Assembly (NCBI GenBank): GCA_963170185.1
Contig: CAUJGS010000051.1
Coordinates: 1-64,000 of the forward strand
DNA: 64,000 nt
Origin: Bdellovibrionota bacterium
GTDB lineage: Bacteria; Bdellovibrionota; Bdellovibrionia; Bdellovibrionales; JAMPXM01
Reading direction: 5' to 3'
Each line of letters starts with the position of its first letter. The stretch's first letter is position 1. Positions 7,311 to 16,665 of the stretch are shown one piece after another. Below the pieces are notes generated by a model. That model was not told where the DNA came from. It worked only from the letters and a program-made list of their open reading frames with translations, and did no database searches. The position numbers and the translations under genes are program-made.

Positions 7311-7748
7311 ATGAAAAACGAAATCCAACAAAAGCTCGAACAAATTGCCCTGAGCCGCTCCATTCCGTTCTGTTACGGATGCTACAAGGAAGCCCCCACT
7401 GGCTGCTGTAGCTCCTGTGGTAGTGACGATCTTATGCGTCTACTGCCCGGAGTCGGATGTGAATGGGGAACAGACTGGGTCATTCGACATATTCTCGAAA
7501 CAGAGCTTGATGCCGTCGATCTCGAAGAGGCGTTTGAGGAGTCTATACGCGAGTTCTATCCCGAAGAAACCACGGTTGGATGGATGACGTTTGATACCAT
7601 CACCCTCATGAAAGAAAATGATCCCGTTGGCTGGCGCTGTGCTCTTGCGGATCACATCTCTAATGAAGAATCTGATGGAACCATCATCTCCTTCGACAAC
7701 GGTGCGACGTACTATCGCACAGAAGACATTGCAGATTTCGTGCAGTGA
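7311..7748 (+). CDS. Conserved mobile-element protein with zinc-ribbon-like motif
   Basis: The 145-residue product begins MKNEIQQKLEQIALSRSIPF and carries CYGC at about 20-23 and CCSSCGSDD shortly after, a likely zinc-binding ribbon. The remainder is acidic with aromatic motifs (GCEWGTDWVI, VGWMTFDTI) and no membrane segment, so a cytoplasmic protein is expected. GAGGAG ends 6 bases before the ATG. Proteins with this arrangement occur in mobile elements of several proteobacteria, as far as I recall, but no function is known to me. Binding nucleic acid or a host factor on entry is a guess from its location. Confidence 0.6.
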   Translation: MKNEIQQKLEQIALSRSIPFCYGCYKEAPTGCCSSCGSDDLMRLLPGVGCEWGTDWVIRHILETELDAVDLEEAFEESIREFYPEETTVGWMTFDTITLMKENDPVGWRCALADHISNEESDGTIISFDNGATYYRTEDIADFVQ

Positions 7749-8049
7749 TTGAAATCTCGCCACTGGCTGTGGAGGCCGGTGGCGATCCATTCATCATCTC
7801 CTTCGGGAACGGGTAGCTCTTAGAAATTCAAGAAAGAAAATCGAATTTTTCTCGCCAAACAGAATTTGTTGGTCGTCTCAATTTAGAAATAGAGGCTGAC
7901 GGCAGCTCACCAAAAGTTCGTCACTTCAAAAAAATAAAACGGCGTTTGTGATTTTCTGAATAAAGATTGCTCCAGAAACCTCCGATTCAGTCCATGTCCC
8001 ACGCATTGCACGAATGACTCTTGTTGAACGTCGGTTGGAGGATTTCAAG
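7749..8049. other. Intergenic region upstream of the giant PKD protein gene
   Basis: About 300 bp without a convincing gene. The first part after the zinc-ribbon gene repeats a short stretch (catctccttcg at 7687 and 7796), which may be a local duplication. The rest is AT-rich and should hold the promoter of the gene starting at 8050, but no clear -35/-10 pair can be picked. Confidence 0.4.
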
Positions 8050-11000
8050 ATGGCAGACATTTATAAGCTCGCAGCTATGCGTTCTCGTATATCTAAACTT
8101 GCTCTTCTGTTTGTTACCACAAGCCTTGCCGTTTTCTCCTCCGTAAATGCCGCGCCTGTTGGCAACGAAGATCAGATCACTCTATTGGGGCCAGAAACTT
8201 TTCATGCACCACTGATTGGAACCAAAACCACAACCAACACATTTGTGTCGACTCCACAGACTGGCTATCTCTATTTAAAAAACGGATCCGGAGAAGACCT
8301 CTCTCCGAAAGAATGTAATGGCTTGCCGTTACTTAAACGCCTAGCCTGTGCCGCACTGAATGTGGCCAATCTTGTTCGCCTGGAACTTGAGCGCCCTTCC
8401 TCTGTCGAAATCCGCCTCAACGGGTCGGTGGTCATAAGCAGTCTTCCAAAGACCACAAACAACCTACTGCTTTCAATTCCTCTTTTGAACCAAAACCAAC
8501 TTTCAGTAAAAATCAAAGGTTCGATTTTTTCCTCGGTCACGGTCGCGGTTCGCGCATCGTCGCGTACCAACCTACTCCCTCTTGCAAGAATTAACGTGGA
8601 TCGAACCGAAATCATTCTCGGGCAAAGCATCAGTCTTTCGGGCCAGGCTTCACAGGCTCTCAATGAAGGTGCGACTATCGTGAGATATGAGTGGACGCTT
8701 CCAAATGGAAATACCTTTGAAGGCATGAACCAAGTCGTCACATTCTCACAGGCAGGTTTGAAGACGATTTCTCTAAAGGTGACGGACTCCCTCGGTCTTG
8801 TATCACTGCCTTCTGAAATCCAAGTCAACGTGCGTGCCCTCGAAAAGCCCATCGCTCGAATGGGGATGTCCGTCGTGAGTCCAATTGTACCGACCACCAT
8901 TCAACTGGATAGTTCGACAAGCTCAACAAGTAACCCCGGCGCAAGCATCATTGGAACACGCTGGCACATCACCGCACCAAACGGTACAGACTTTTGGCAG
9001 CATGACATCGAAGCTCCCGTCATCAACATTGATACAATGGATACCTATACGATTTCCCTTGAAGTGCGAGATAGCTACAATCAAATTTCGGATCCTGTAG
9101 TTCACACATTCACAGCCATAAATACTCAACCGGTCGCTCGCATCGTACAAGTCGAACCATCAACCGAGCCTGCGTTTGTTACTTTCGATGGCTCACAAAG
9201 TTTCGATCCCGATGGGCATCTACTTACAAACTGGGTTTGGACATTTTCAGACGGCGTCGAGCTCTACGGCCCCAATCCGCAGCGGACTTTCTTTTTCCCC
9301 GGCGAATACACCGCGACCTTGAGTGTATTGGACGAACATGGTGCCTGGTCTGAGCCGGCATCCATTCAGGTACTCGTGAACCCAAACTCCGCCCCCACAT
9401 CAGTTATCTCGGTGAGTGAAGTGCCTGGAAATAAATTCCAGAGGTTTTTGGACGGTAAGGGGAGCTTCGATGTGGATGGTACCGTAACTCGGTACTACTG
9501 GTGGATACTCGGGTTAGAAGGCATTATCGGAGAGGGGCCCGAAATCACTTATACATTTCCTAATACTGGTGAATACGATGTCTATCTCGACGTATTCGAT
9601 GACAGTGGACTAAGAGGAACAAGCTCAGTCAGAGTTTCCATCCCCGCTACATCTGTTCCGCCGATAGCTAGAATACAGGCGACACCTAGTTTAACCGAAG
9701 CATTTGAGATTCACTTTTCTGGCTCTGACTCGACGGATGACGGACAAATCAGAAGTTATCGCTGGGATTTCGGAGATGGCAACATCCAGTACGGAGAAAA
9801 TACATCACACACTTTCCCAAGCGCGGGATTTCACGACATCCATCTTATGGTCACCGACGATGAAAACCTGCTCGGCTTTCAAACCATCACGATACAGGTA
9901 TCCGATCATCGCGATCGGCCGCCTCTCGCGATCATATCCGGGAAGCTAGATGAAAACCATTTGGACGAAGAACTTAACCCGACAGATTTTTCCATCAATC
10001 GACTGCCGGCATATGTTGTTCTATCAGCACACGCTTCGGACATCTCACCTTCTGCACTGAGCGGCGCTAAATACAGTTGGCAAGCCGGTGAACTAGGAAC
10101 ATTTGAAGGCGACAATGTTCGCCTCCGTGTGAACCGAACAGGAGAGTTTCCGGTTACATTGCAAGTTATCGACGGGAATGGGCGATCATCACAGTCCACG
10201 ACCATGATTAAGTCCCATGCAGAGAGCTGTTTTCAGTACGATGGAGACAACATTTGCCCCTTTGTCATAGGTAATCGCCCCGACATTATTGATCTTACTA
10301 ACCCGACGGTAGTTTTCTCGACTAATCAATCGGGCGAACTGGATCAGATTTCAGTCAATAACTCCACATCGGTGACACTCGAATCCTCGTCGGGCACAAC
10401 CGTAGATCTTTCAGCCGTCGCGACAGCGAACGGACCAAATATCGAAATTCTATCTTCAGAAATTGAAAGTCGTGTCCAGGGTCTTGAGGAACCATTTATC
10501 CTACGAATAGGAGTCGTCGCTTCGAGCGCTGAAGGAGTTGTCGTTGGCGGCCTAAAAGATATCCGAATAGCGAAAAGACGTGTTTCCGTGAGAGTCCCTC
10601 AGAATGCCACGAATCTGGTTGTGGTCGGATCGGCTTCAGGAATTGAGATGCGAATCAAAGAACCCAATACGAATTTCGATCTCGGAGGACTTCCTTTCGA
10701 CACATATGCCGTGTCGGTTCTCACGGAAAGCGGCGACCTTAGTAAATCATTCGATTTCAATTCGACATCTTCCGATCTCTTTGATTTGACCATACCCAGC
10801 ATCCCGGCATCTATTCAGATGAGTTCAAAGTCTTCTCCAACTGGACTGAATACTCAGCAGAGCGTTGGCTCCGAATATCAGTATCGATTTACAAATGTCA
10901 TCCCATTCAGTTCAAGCATGCCCGGGTACCCGCTATCGAACGATGGCTTCTCAAACAAATCTCTAAGTGGCCCAATGCAATTGCTTTCCGCTGAAGAGCC

Positions 11001-13200
11001 TCCCGCACCATTTACATCTTGGTGCGGCCAGGTCGCTCCGTTTCCAATCATTCGTCGCGGCCCAAATTTGATTCCCGTTGATCGGACATATGGGAAGTTC
11101 CTATCGAACAACCTAAATGGAGTCGAAACTGATGCCAGAACATTTACTCCCGTCGCGGCTCGTTCGGCGAAGGAAGGGAAAATTGCTGGCTATTGTCAGT
11201 TCCAATCTCCGACATACATGGGTGCCCAGTTCTATGAATGGTTGCACGCTGCCAATCGCCGATGCTGTCGGCCAGAACATGGCTCAAATTGTTTGAGCGA
11301 CCAGACAGCTAACTATAATGCTCTAACAGCCGGCCGAGTACTCGAGTCTGCAAACATTCAATTCGTAGCCGAATTTAAAGACGAGGGAGATTCGGCAAAA
11401 CCCATTAGATCCTGGTCAATCACGACATCTTTTCAGGCCGCCGCTCAACAAGCCGGATACAGCAGGGCCACGATGTCATCAACATTGGGGCTTCCAGCAG
11501 ATGGCAACGTCCCAGGCTGGGCCGTACCATTCCGTTTTGAGATTCCAATTCCTACTGACATGGTTACGCCTAATGTACGCGTTAACGTAAACTCGATTTA
11601 CCCGAGAGAATATCCTAGAGAGTTCGGATCGCACTTCTACTATTGCTGGATCGAAACCGGCCCCACTGAAGTTCTTTTTGATCTAAAAATTGGTGCTCAA
11701 CATAACACCACGACCGATTTCACAAACGTCGCGCAGAACAATGCGCGAAATTCCATGCGAGACGAACGCCTGATTCCTGTCTCAAAAGACAATAGATCCA
11801 ACTTCAACTTCTTCGGAACATCGTCGGAAAAGTGGCAGTATTCCCCTCTCTTCAGGCTGTCGGCTCGTGGAACATTCAATCAGGCCGAATTTAATTCGGC
11901 AAACGTGTCTCTGCTTGTCCCGAAGGTGACAGTAGTTGTAGCCGGCGACTCAACCGAGTATGACGTTGGCGGACAGGTATCCATCTCAAATTACAGTTGT
12001 CCAACCTCCGGAAACTGCTACGGACAATTGAATTTTGATGGTGGTCGAATTTTCGAAAATGTCCCGCAGTTTGCTATTGCAAATCGAAAGCTCGCGCAAA
12101 CTCCAACGATTCCCGGAGTAACATTGCGGTACAAGGTTTTGATTTCCAACAATGGCAAAACTTATGACCCAGAAGACACTTCGAATCACAAACTCAACTA
12201 TGATCTCGCACCAGAAACTCCCGCTATCGCCGGAGTGGATCGTCTAAAAAACTCTGACTCCTACATGTGTGGCTGGGGCTATAGTGAACAATGGTCGACC
12301 TATGGAAAACTAAAAATGGCTGAGTTTATAAAGGACGGCCTGATGAACGTCGTCCGCAACTCTGGCAACTGGTTGATGTGCAATGATGGAGCCTATCCAT
12401 TTGGTGGCTCATTCGACCCACACGGCGCGCATCAACTTGGTCAAAACCTCGACGTACGGCCGTTCAATTCAGATTTGAACTTCGCGAACACGTTTCACCA
12501 AAGCAGGGCGGCAAAGAAGGCTGCTGCATACTCTCTCCTTCGAGCGTACCGAGTAGCAATCGACTCATGGCCGTGCACCGGAGATGAGAATACTGAGTGT
12601 GTCACCCCAATTGGCGCTGTCCGCAAGAGCCAAGAATACTGTTGGAAGAATCTTGATAGAGATGAGGCGTTCATTGGAACCAACTGTCCGCTGCCGGTGA
12701 TTCCATCCTCAGTGCTACAGCACTACACTCATGCCACGCGTCGTCAGGCAATTGATGATCTTAGCAAATATATAGATGGTATGCGAAACGCCATCGAGGT
12801 GTTATTGCATCCGAACACCCCAAAAAGACCATCAAGACTGATACATTCTGACGGCGCATTAGATGACGTGGCTTATTTGTATGCAAACCAACAATACATC
12901 GAACCACAAGGTGTCTCGTGGAACTCGAGCCTGATTTTCGATGGCGAACTGTTTTATCGAATAGGTCCCTCCATTTTGACTCCAGGCCCAGCAATACTTA
13001 GACGCGTGCAGATATATCGAAATGGTGCACCGATTCTCTCAAATAGTTGCAGTTCGAGCGATAGTTACTGGAGAATGGGAAGTGGATGCCATCGGGTACT
13101 GCCAAAGACCACTGTCGAAGGGGTTTATGATGCTAATTTCCTACACTTTGCGCCAATCAGCGGCCACTTGGACCACATTCACATTGAGGTTTACGACTAG
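8050..13200 (+). CDS. Giant secreted PKD-repeat protein with C-terminal LAS-type metallopeptidase signature
   Basis: The 1716-residue product has an N-terminal signal (ISKLALLFVTTSLAVFSSVNA) and about five PKD-like Ig domains between residues 175 and 620, with motifs such as FDPDGH, YRWDFGDGN and YDVYLDVFD. A long middle region follows, and the end reads HQLGQNLDVR (His1461, Asp1468) and, at the C-terminus, LDHIHIEVYD (His1709, His1711). HxxxxxxD plus HxH is the zinc site of LAS peptidases (M15 and MepA), which cut peptidoglycan stem peptides. The 240-residue gap between the motifs is longer than usual, so an insertion is likely. GGAGG before 8050 favours this start over 8014. It is element cargo, probably exported to act on cell walls or surfaces. 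Confidence 0.7.
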   Translation: MADIYKLAAMRSRISKLALLFVTTSLAVFSSVNAAPVGNEDQITLLGPETFHAPLIGTKTTTNTFVSTPQTGYLYLKNGSGEDLSPKECNGLPLLKRLACAALNVANLVRLELERPSSVEIRLNGSVVISSLPKTTNNLLLSIPLLNQNQLSVKIKGSIFSSVTVAVRASSRTNLLPLARINVDRTEIILGQSISLSGQASQALNEGATIVRYEWTLPNGNTFEGMNQVVTFSQAGLKTISLKVTDSLGLVSLPSEIQVNVRALEKPIARMGMSVVSPIVPTTIQLDSSTSSTSNPGASIIGTRWHITAPNGTDFWQHDIEAPVINIDTMDTYTISLEVRDSYNQISDPVVHTFTAINTQPVARIVQVEPSTEPAFVTFDGSQSFDPDGHLLTNWVWTFSDGVELYGPNPQRTFFFPGEYTATLSVLDEHGAWSEPASIQVLVNPNSAPTSVISVSEVPGNKFQRFLDGKGSFDVDGTVTRYYWWILGLEGIIGEGPEITYTFPNTGEYDVYLDVFDDSGLRGTSSVRVSIPATSVPPIARIQATPSLTEAFEIHFSGSDSTDDGQIRSYRWDFGDGNIQYGENTSHTFPSAGFHDIHLMVTDDENLLGFQTITIQVSDHRDRPPLAIISGKLDENHLDEELNPTDFSINRLPAYVVLSAHASDISPSALSGAKYSWQAGELGTFEGDNVRLRVNRTGEFPVTLQVIDGNGRSSQSTTMIKSHAESCFQYDGDNICPFVIGNRPDIIDLTNPTVVFSTNQSGELDQISVNNSTSVTLESSSGTTVDLSAVATANGPNIEILSSEIESRVQGLEEPFILRIGVVASSAEGVVVGGLKDIRIAKRRVSVRVPQNATNLVVVGSASGIEMRIKEPNTNFDLGGLPFDTYAVSVLTESGDLSKSFDFNSTSSDLFDLTIPSIPASIQMSSKSSPTGLNTQQSVGSEYQYRFTNVIPFSSSMPGYPLSNDGFSNKSLSGPMQLLSAEEPPAPFTSWCGQVAPFPIIRRGPNLIPVDRTYGKFLSNNLNGVETDARTFTPVAARSAKEGKIAGYCQFQSPTYMGAQFYEWLHAANRRCCRPEHGSNCLSDQTANYNALTAGRVLESANIQFVAEFKDEGDSAKPIRSWSITTSFQAAAQQAGYSRATMSSTLGLPADGNVPGWAVPFRFEIPIPTDMVTPNVRVNVNSIYPREYPREFGSHFYYCWIETGPTEVLFDLKIGAQHNTTTDFTNVAQNNARNSMRDERLIPVSKDNRSNFNFFGTSSEKWQYSPLFRLSARGTFNQAEFNSANVSLLVPKVTVVVAGDSTEYDVGGQVSISNYSCPTSGNCYGQLNFDGGRIFENVPQFAIANRKLAQTPTIPGVTLRYKVLISNNGKTYDPEDTSNHKLNYDLAPETPAIAGVDRLKNSDSYMCGWGYSEQWSTYGKLKMAEFIKDGLMNVVRNSGNWLMCNDGAYPFGGSFDPHGAHQLGQNLDVRPFNSDLNFANTFHQSRAAKKAAAYSLLRAYRVAIDSWPCTGDENTECVTPIGAVRKSQEYCWKNLDRDEAFIGTNCPLPVIPSSVLQHYTHATRRQAIDDLSKYIDGMRNAIEVLLHPNTPKRPSRLIHSDGALDDVAYLYANQQYIEPQGVSWNSSLIFDGELFYRIGPSILTPGPAILRRVQIYRNGAPILSNSCSSSDSYWRMGSGCHRVLPKTTVEGVYDANFLHFAPISGHLDHIHIEVYD

Positions 13201-13672
13201 TATATTTCTGATTTTTTCTGTTCTTGGATTGTACCCGAGTATCGCAGACGGCAAGAGTTTGAAATTCAATGAGGATGCAATGTGCATCCCAGCGGGAGAC
13301 CCAATTTGGGAAACTTTGGGGGTCGTTGGTGATGTTGTCGACTTTGTAGTAAAAGAGAAATTTACTCTTGGTCCAGCAGAGATTGTTCCAGGGTGCAGGA
13401 TTGGCTTTGGGTACAGTTCGGAACTTACGAGTCTAAACCCTAAAGAAATCGCAGAAAAGCGGGTTGTTACATCAATAACAAACTGTGAATTCAAAATGGC
13501 CGGAGTTAGCATCCAGTTTGCTGTACTTGATCTGGAAGGGTGTTTGGACGGATACCAGTACGTCACCTCTCCAAAAAATATTTGCAAGGCTAAGAAAGGG
13601 AGTTCCGGTACAGGCCGATACTTTTTCGAAGGTGGATTTTTACGCTGTGACCACAAACCCAAGCAACCTTAG
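13130..13672 (+). CDS. Small exported cysteine-containing protein
   Basis: The reading frame overlaps the end of the PKD protein gene by about 70 bp, so translation is probably coupled. Starts at ATG 13127/13130 or TTG 13184 are possible; the TTG gives a compact signal peptide (RFTTSIFLIFSVLGLYPSIA), but no strong ribosome site is seen for any. The mature part of about 150 residues has six cysteines (MCIPAG, PGCRIG, TNCEF, EGCLD, NICKA, RCDHK), which suggests disulfides in the periplasm or outside the cell. I do not recognise a family. It may act with or protect against the upstream metallopeptidase, on position alone. Confidence 0.55.
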   Translation: MLISYTLRQSAATWTTFTLRFTTSIFLIFSVLGLYPSIADGKSLKFNEDAMCIPAGDPIWETLGVVGDVVDFVVKEKFTLGPAEIVPGCRIGFGYSSELTSLNPKEIAEKRVVTSITNCEFKMAGVSIQFAVLDLEGCLDGYQYVTSPKNICKAKKGSSGTGRYFFEGGFLRCDHKPKQP

Positions 13673-13781
13673 ATTACATAAGGTAAATCACAGAAAAGAA
13701 AAATGAAGAGGTCATCTGGATGAAGTGGAATATGCCTTCATAGGGTCTCCAGGAGTTTTTCCGTCATGATCGTGGGCCAAG

Positions 13782-14957
13782 TTAGCTACGCACTTTTGAC
13801 ATAAAACCAATGACAGACGCTAGAGCAAATGTGGCGGCCGAAATCCCCCAGGCCGTTTGCACCGATAGTTGATTGATGAAAGTCGCGCTTACGAAATAGC
13901 TGACGGCAAAGATCGCTTCGGTAGAAAAGTTCATTACAGACAAGCCCGTGGTACGAACTCGTTCAGGGAACTCTTCGTGCTGAATCGCTTGCACGGCGGG
14001 AAGAAACGCTCCGCGCGCTCCGGCCATCGTCCACACGCCAAACAGGGCTAGCCAAACATTTTCAGCTAATACGCAGATCAAAGACCCTAAAGCCATGCAA
14101 GCTAATGAGTATGCGATTCTCGGCATGTACGAAACGGGTCGTTCTTTCGATGAGAAAAAATGATTCACCACATATCGAAGCAAATACGAACCTGTTGCTA
14201 AGGCGGAAAACCAGCGGGCATCGCCACCTCCCAAGTCTTTAATCCACGGCAGCCACAGGACTCCGAGGATAGTTTCAACTTGGTGAAGGATGCGGATCGG
14301 TAGGAGTGTCTTGAGCTGCATTGATTGACGGATGGCCGACAGGCCTTCCCGAGTGCGAACGATAAACTCCTTTCTCGTTGAATGGAATTCTCGTTCAGGT
14401 GGCAGCTCTTGAATTAGGAGGGCGATGAATAGCGCGGCTAGAAGATAAAAGGCTCCTGCAATGAGAAACGATCCTCTTCCGAACCACTCGCTCAGAAATC
14501 CAACCGAGACGCTGGCGACAATGTAGCTTGCAACGGCGATTTTTTCGGTCACTGAGAAATAGCGATTTGAATTGAAGCCCTCGCCATCTTGATCTTTGTT
14601 CATACCAAACAAAAGTGCTGACAAGGCTCCGGAGACGTAGCTTGAGCCAAGCCCGTAGAGGGCAAACCCGGAAAGAACCTGCCACGTTTCGGTCGATCCA
14701 ATCCCAAGGATAACAAGCGAGAGGGTCTGCAGCAGGCCGCCGATGACTGCTGACTTTCTTGCGCCGAAAAGATCAGCCCAAACGCCTGTTGGGATTTCTG
14801 CGATAGCGAGAATTGAGTAAAGGACCCCAAAGCCAAGCGAGATCACTTGAAAGCTGACGCCAGCATCGTGGAGTACGGGGGATGCTGCGATGGTGAAGAC
14901 CATCGCAGCAAATCCTCTTAACCCGGTGACTACCTGAGCTTTGGTGAGTGCTCTCAT
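13782..14957 (-). CDS. Major facilitator superfamily transporter
   Basis: The 391-residue product has about 12 hydrophobic segments and the MFS loop 2-3 region (ADLFGARKSAVIGG). There is a GLYGLGSSYVSGALSALLFG helix and a C-terminal half typical of drug or metabolite exporters. Its ATG overlaps the stop of the transmembrane regulator gene by 4 bp, so it is the third gene of a minus-strand operon with the XRE and DUF4423-like regulators. The substrate cannot be read from the sequence. Efflux of a signal or inhibitor sensed by the regulator is an inference from the operon. Confidence 0.8.
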   Translation of the reverse strand: MRALTKAQVVTGLRGFAAMVFTIAASPVLHDAGVSFQVISLGFGVLYSILAIAEIPTGVWADLFGARKSAVIGGLLQTLSLVILGIGSTETWQVLSGFALYGLGSSYVSGALSALLFGMNKDQDGEGFNSNRYFSVTEKIAVASYIVASVSVGFLSEWFGRGSFLIAGAFYLLAALFIALLIQELPPEREFHSTRKEFIVRTREGLSAIRQSMQLKTLLPIRILHQVETILGVLWLPWIKDLGGGDARWFSALATGSYLLRYVVNHFFSSKERPVSYMPRIAYSLACMALGSLICVLAENVWLALFGVWTMAGARGAFLPAVQAIQHEEFPERVRTTGLSVMNFSTEAIFAVSYFVSATFINQLSVQTAWGISAATFALASVIGFMSKVRS

Positions 14958-16075
14958 TCAGCGGACTTGCTTTCAATTTGAAGTCTTTGAATTAAAAGGT
15001 CGGCTTGTTTTTCGGCTTCAGTGCATAGCGGATGACCACTGTCACCACAGGCACTCATGAAGTCGATCAACTTTTTCAGCTTGCATGTCCGTTTTGATGA
15101 AATCGGCAAATATTGTCCACCGTATTCAAAGAAGCACTCCGGCCCCGTGGCTGAAGGATCATGCCCTCCGCCTCCCGGAGGAGTTGGGTCATGTCCGCCG
15201 CCGCCGGTTTGACCAGGAGGGACTACGGAATCCAAAGAGGGCATCGCTATCGAAGCATAGCTGCTCACCATAGTTGTCGGATCGTTGCCGCCGCCTACAT
15301 AGCGTGCTGTGTTCAGGAAATCCAAAGTCGATATCGGGTTGACCCTGAACATTGTGATTATTGGATCATTGCCACCTGCATAAGACTTGCTTGAAATCCC
15401 CAGTACCATTGCAAAGGCAAAAAGAACTGCGAACGTCATGTCGTAGAACTTCATTCGACGAAACTTCAGTCCGTCGATAGATTTCTTCTTTGCATTTTCG
15501 TTGGCGAACTCTTTTGCTTTGATTTTGATGGATTTGAACATTTCAAGAAGCTCATCGCTTTGTTCCTTCGAGTAAAAGGCATCCATCGAGAAGTACGTCT
15601 TGTCCTTCCAGAACTCGGACTTTCCGGTAAACTCCTTCATGATCTCAAAGACTTTCGAGTCTTTTCTGGCTTCAAGGTCTCCGTCGTATCTGTAATGAGA
15701 GTAGTTAATGTAGTTGTCTGGGAAATTTGAGTAGTATGCACCATCTGGCGTAATGTGAATCAAGCCCACCTTGAGAAAGCGGTCCAAAACAGATTGTGCC
15801 TTCTTTGGCTCAGGTTCGGCAAACTGCCGTTTGATGTCATTCAGAGTCATCGGTTGAACGCGAGTGGCATAGAAAAGCGTGAGTGTGTACTCGTCCACAT
15901 GAATTTCTTCAATCTGCTCAGGTGAAAGCCGAATACTCGGTACCTCTGTCGAATTGACCTTGGCGGCGTCCGAATTCTTGGAATCGAGTCCAGATTTTGA
16001 GACGTCGGAAATCATGGCGCGCTTGTCATGTGATCCGCGCGCATTCTGTACACTGCTATTTTTTTCTATTTCCAT
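14954..16075 (-). CDS. DUF4423/TIGR02147-like regulator fused to a transmembrane and external domain
   Basis: The 373-residue product has three parts. Residues 55-210 resemble the second half of TIGR02147/DUF4423 regulators (VLDRFLKVGLIHITPDGAYY, then TYFSMDAFYSKEQSDELLEM). One membrane helix follows at about 215-235 (MTFAVLFAFAMVLGISSKSY). The C-terminal 135 residues carry four Gly/Asp-Pro motifs (AGGNDP, GGGNDP, GGGGHDP twice) and four cysteines (ECFF, RTCKL, SACGD, PLCTE). This layout suits a one-component receptor with a cytoplasmic DNA-binding part and an external sensor. The TIGR02147 HTH half is missing and may be supplied by the XRE gene just upstream. DNA binding by this half alone is uncertain. 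Confidence 0.6.
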   Translation of the reverse strand: MEIEKNSSVQNARGSHDKRAMISDVSKSGLDSKNSDAAKVNSTEVPSIRLSPEQIEEIHVDEYTLTLFYATRVQPMTLNDIKRQFAEPEPKKAQSVLDRFLKVGLIHITPDGAYYSNFPDNYINYSHYRYDGDLEARKDSKVFEIMKEFTGKSEFWKDKTYFSMDAFYSKEQSDELLEMFKSIKIKAKEFANENAKKKSIDGLKFRRMKFYDMTFAVLFAFAMVLGISSKSYAGGNDPIITMFRVNPISTLDFLNTARYVGGGNDPTTMVSSYASIAMPSLDSVVPPGQTGGGGHDPTPPGGGGHDPSATGPECFFEYGGQYLPISSKRTCKLKKLIDFMSACGDSGHPLCTEAEKQADLLIQRLQIESKSAE

Positions 16076-16087
16076 AGAACCCCCTCA

Positions 16088-16546
16088 CTATTCAGATTCA
16101 TTTTTAAAAACTCGTTTCTTCTCTGCAAAATAACTGCGCGGCCTTCTGTCCTCTTGTGCGAACTGCGTCAAAAAGCCTACCAGGTTTTCTAGATGCGCCT
16201 TGCGACTTGGTGCTGCGTCTTTAGATGCAAAGTAAACCGATGCCTCGATGGTTCGTAGGATTCGGCTATAGTCGGCAAAGGCTATTTCCCTGAGTGCTTC
16301 GATGACTTTCATTTCATCCAGATACACGAACGAGTCAGAGCCCTTTATCAACATATCAAGAGTGATACCTAAAGCATGAGCGATACGAACGAGTTCGCTT
16401 GCCGTCGCTTCACGTTTTCCAGTTTCAATTTTCGAGATCGAAGTACGAGGCAGCTCGGTCCTTTCATCAAGCTCGGCTTGCTTCAAGTTCCTTGCGATGC
16501 GCAGGGTACGAATTCGATCTGCAATAAACTTCGGATCGCTCTGCAT
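16088..16546 (-). CDS. XRE family transcription regulator
   Basis: The 152-residue product has a standard XRE helix-turn-helix at residues 9-65 (IRTLRIARNLKQAELDERTE, then RTSISKIETGKREAT). An 85-residue helical tail follows, which may dimerise or contact the membrane regulator encoded next. It is the first gene of a minus-strand operon ending in the MFS transporter; 12 bp separate it from the second gene. An 18-bp site upstream (16559-16576) recurs at 16683-16700, and both are candidates for its operator. Autoregulation is likely but inferred. Confidence 0.85.
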   Translation of the reverse strand: MQSDPKFIADRIRTLRIARNLKQAELDERTELPRTSISKIETGKREATASELVRIAHALGITLDMLIKGSDSFVYLDEMKVIEALREIAFADYSRILRTIEASVYFASKDAAPSRKAHLENLVGFLTQFAQEDRRPRSYFAEKKRVFKNESE

Positions 16547-16558
16547 GGGGCGGTGAAT

Positions 16559-16576
16559 AGCTAAAATGGCGAATTA
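16559..16576. promoter_or_regulatory. Repeated 18-bp site A, candidate XRE operator
   Basis: The site agctaaaatggcgaatta matches 15 of 18 bases of site B at 16683-16700 in the same orientation. It lies 13-30 bp upstream of the XRE start codon, where bound repressor would block its transcription or translation. TAGCTA-like cores also occur at about 16645. Confidence 0.5.
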
Positions 16577-16665
16577 ATGTCAATAAAAAAGATTTGACGA
16601 AACAGAAAGTAACCCCGTATACGCCACAGAAGCCGTTTTAAATAAGCTATTTTGGAGGTGGATAC

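Noticed and set aside
8014-8049. Start of the PKD protein at ATG 8014
   Set aside because: No ribosome site; GGAGG is well placed for ATG 8050.
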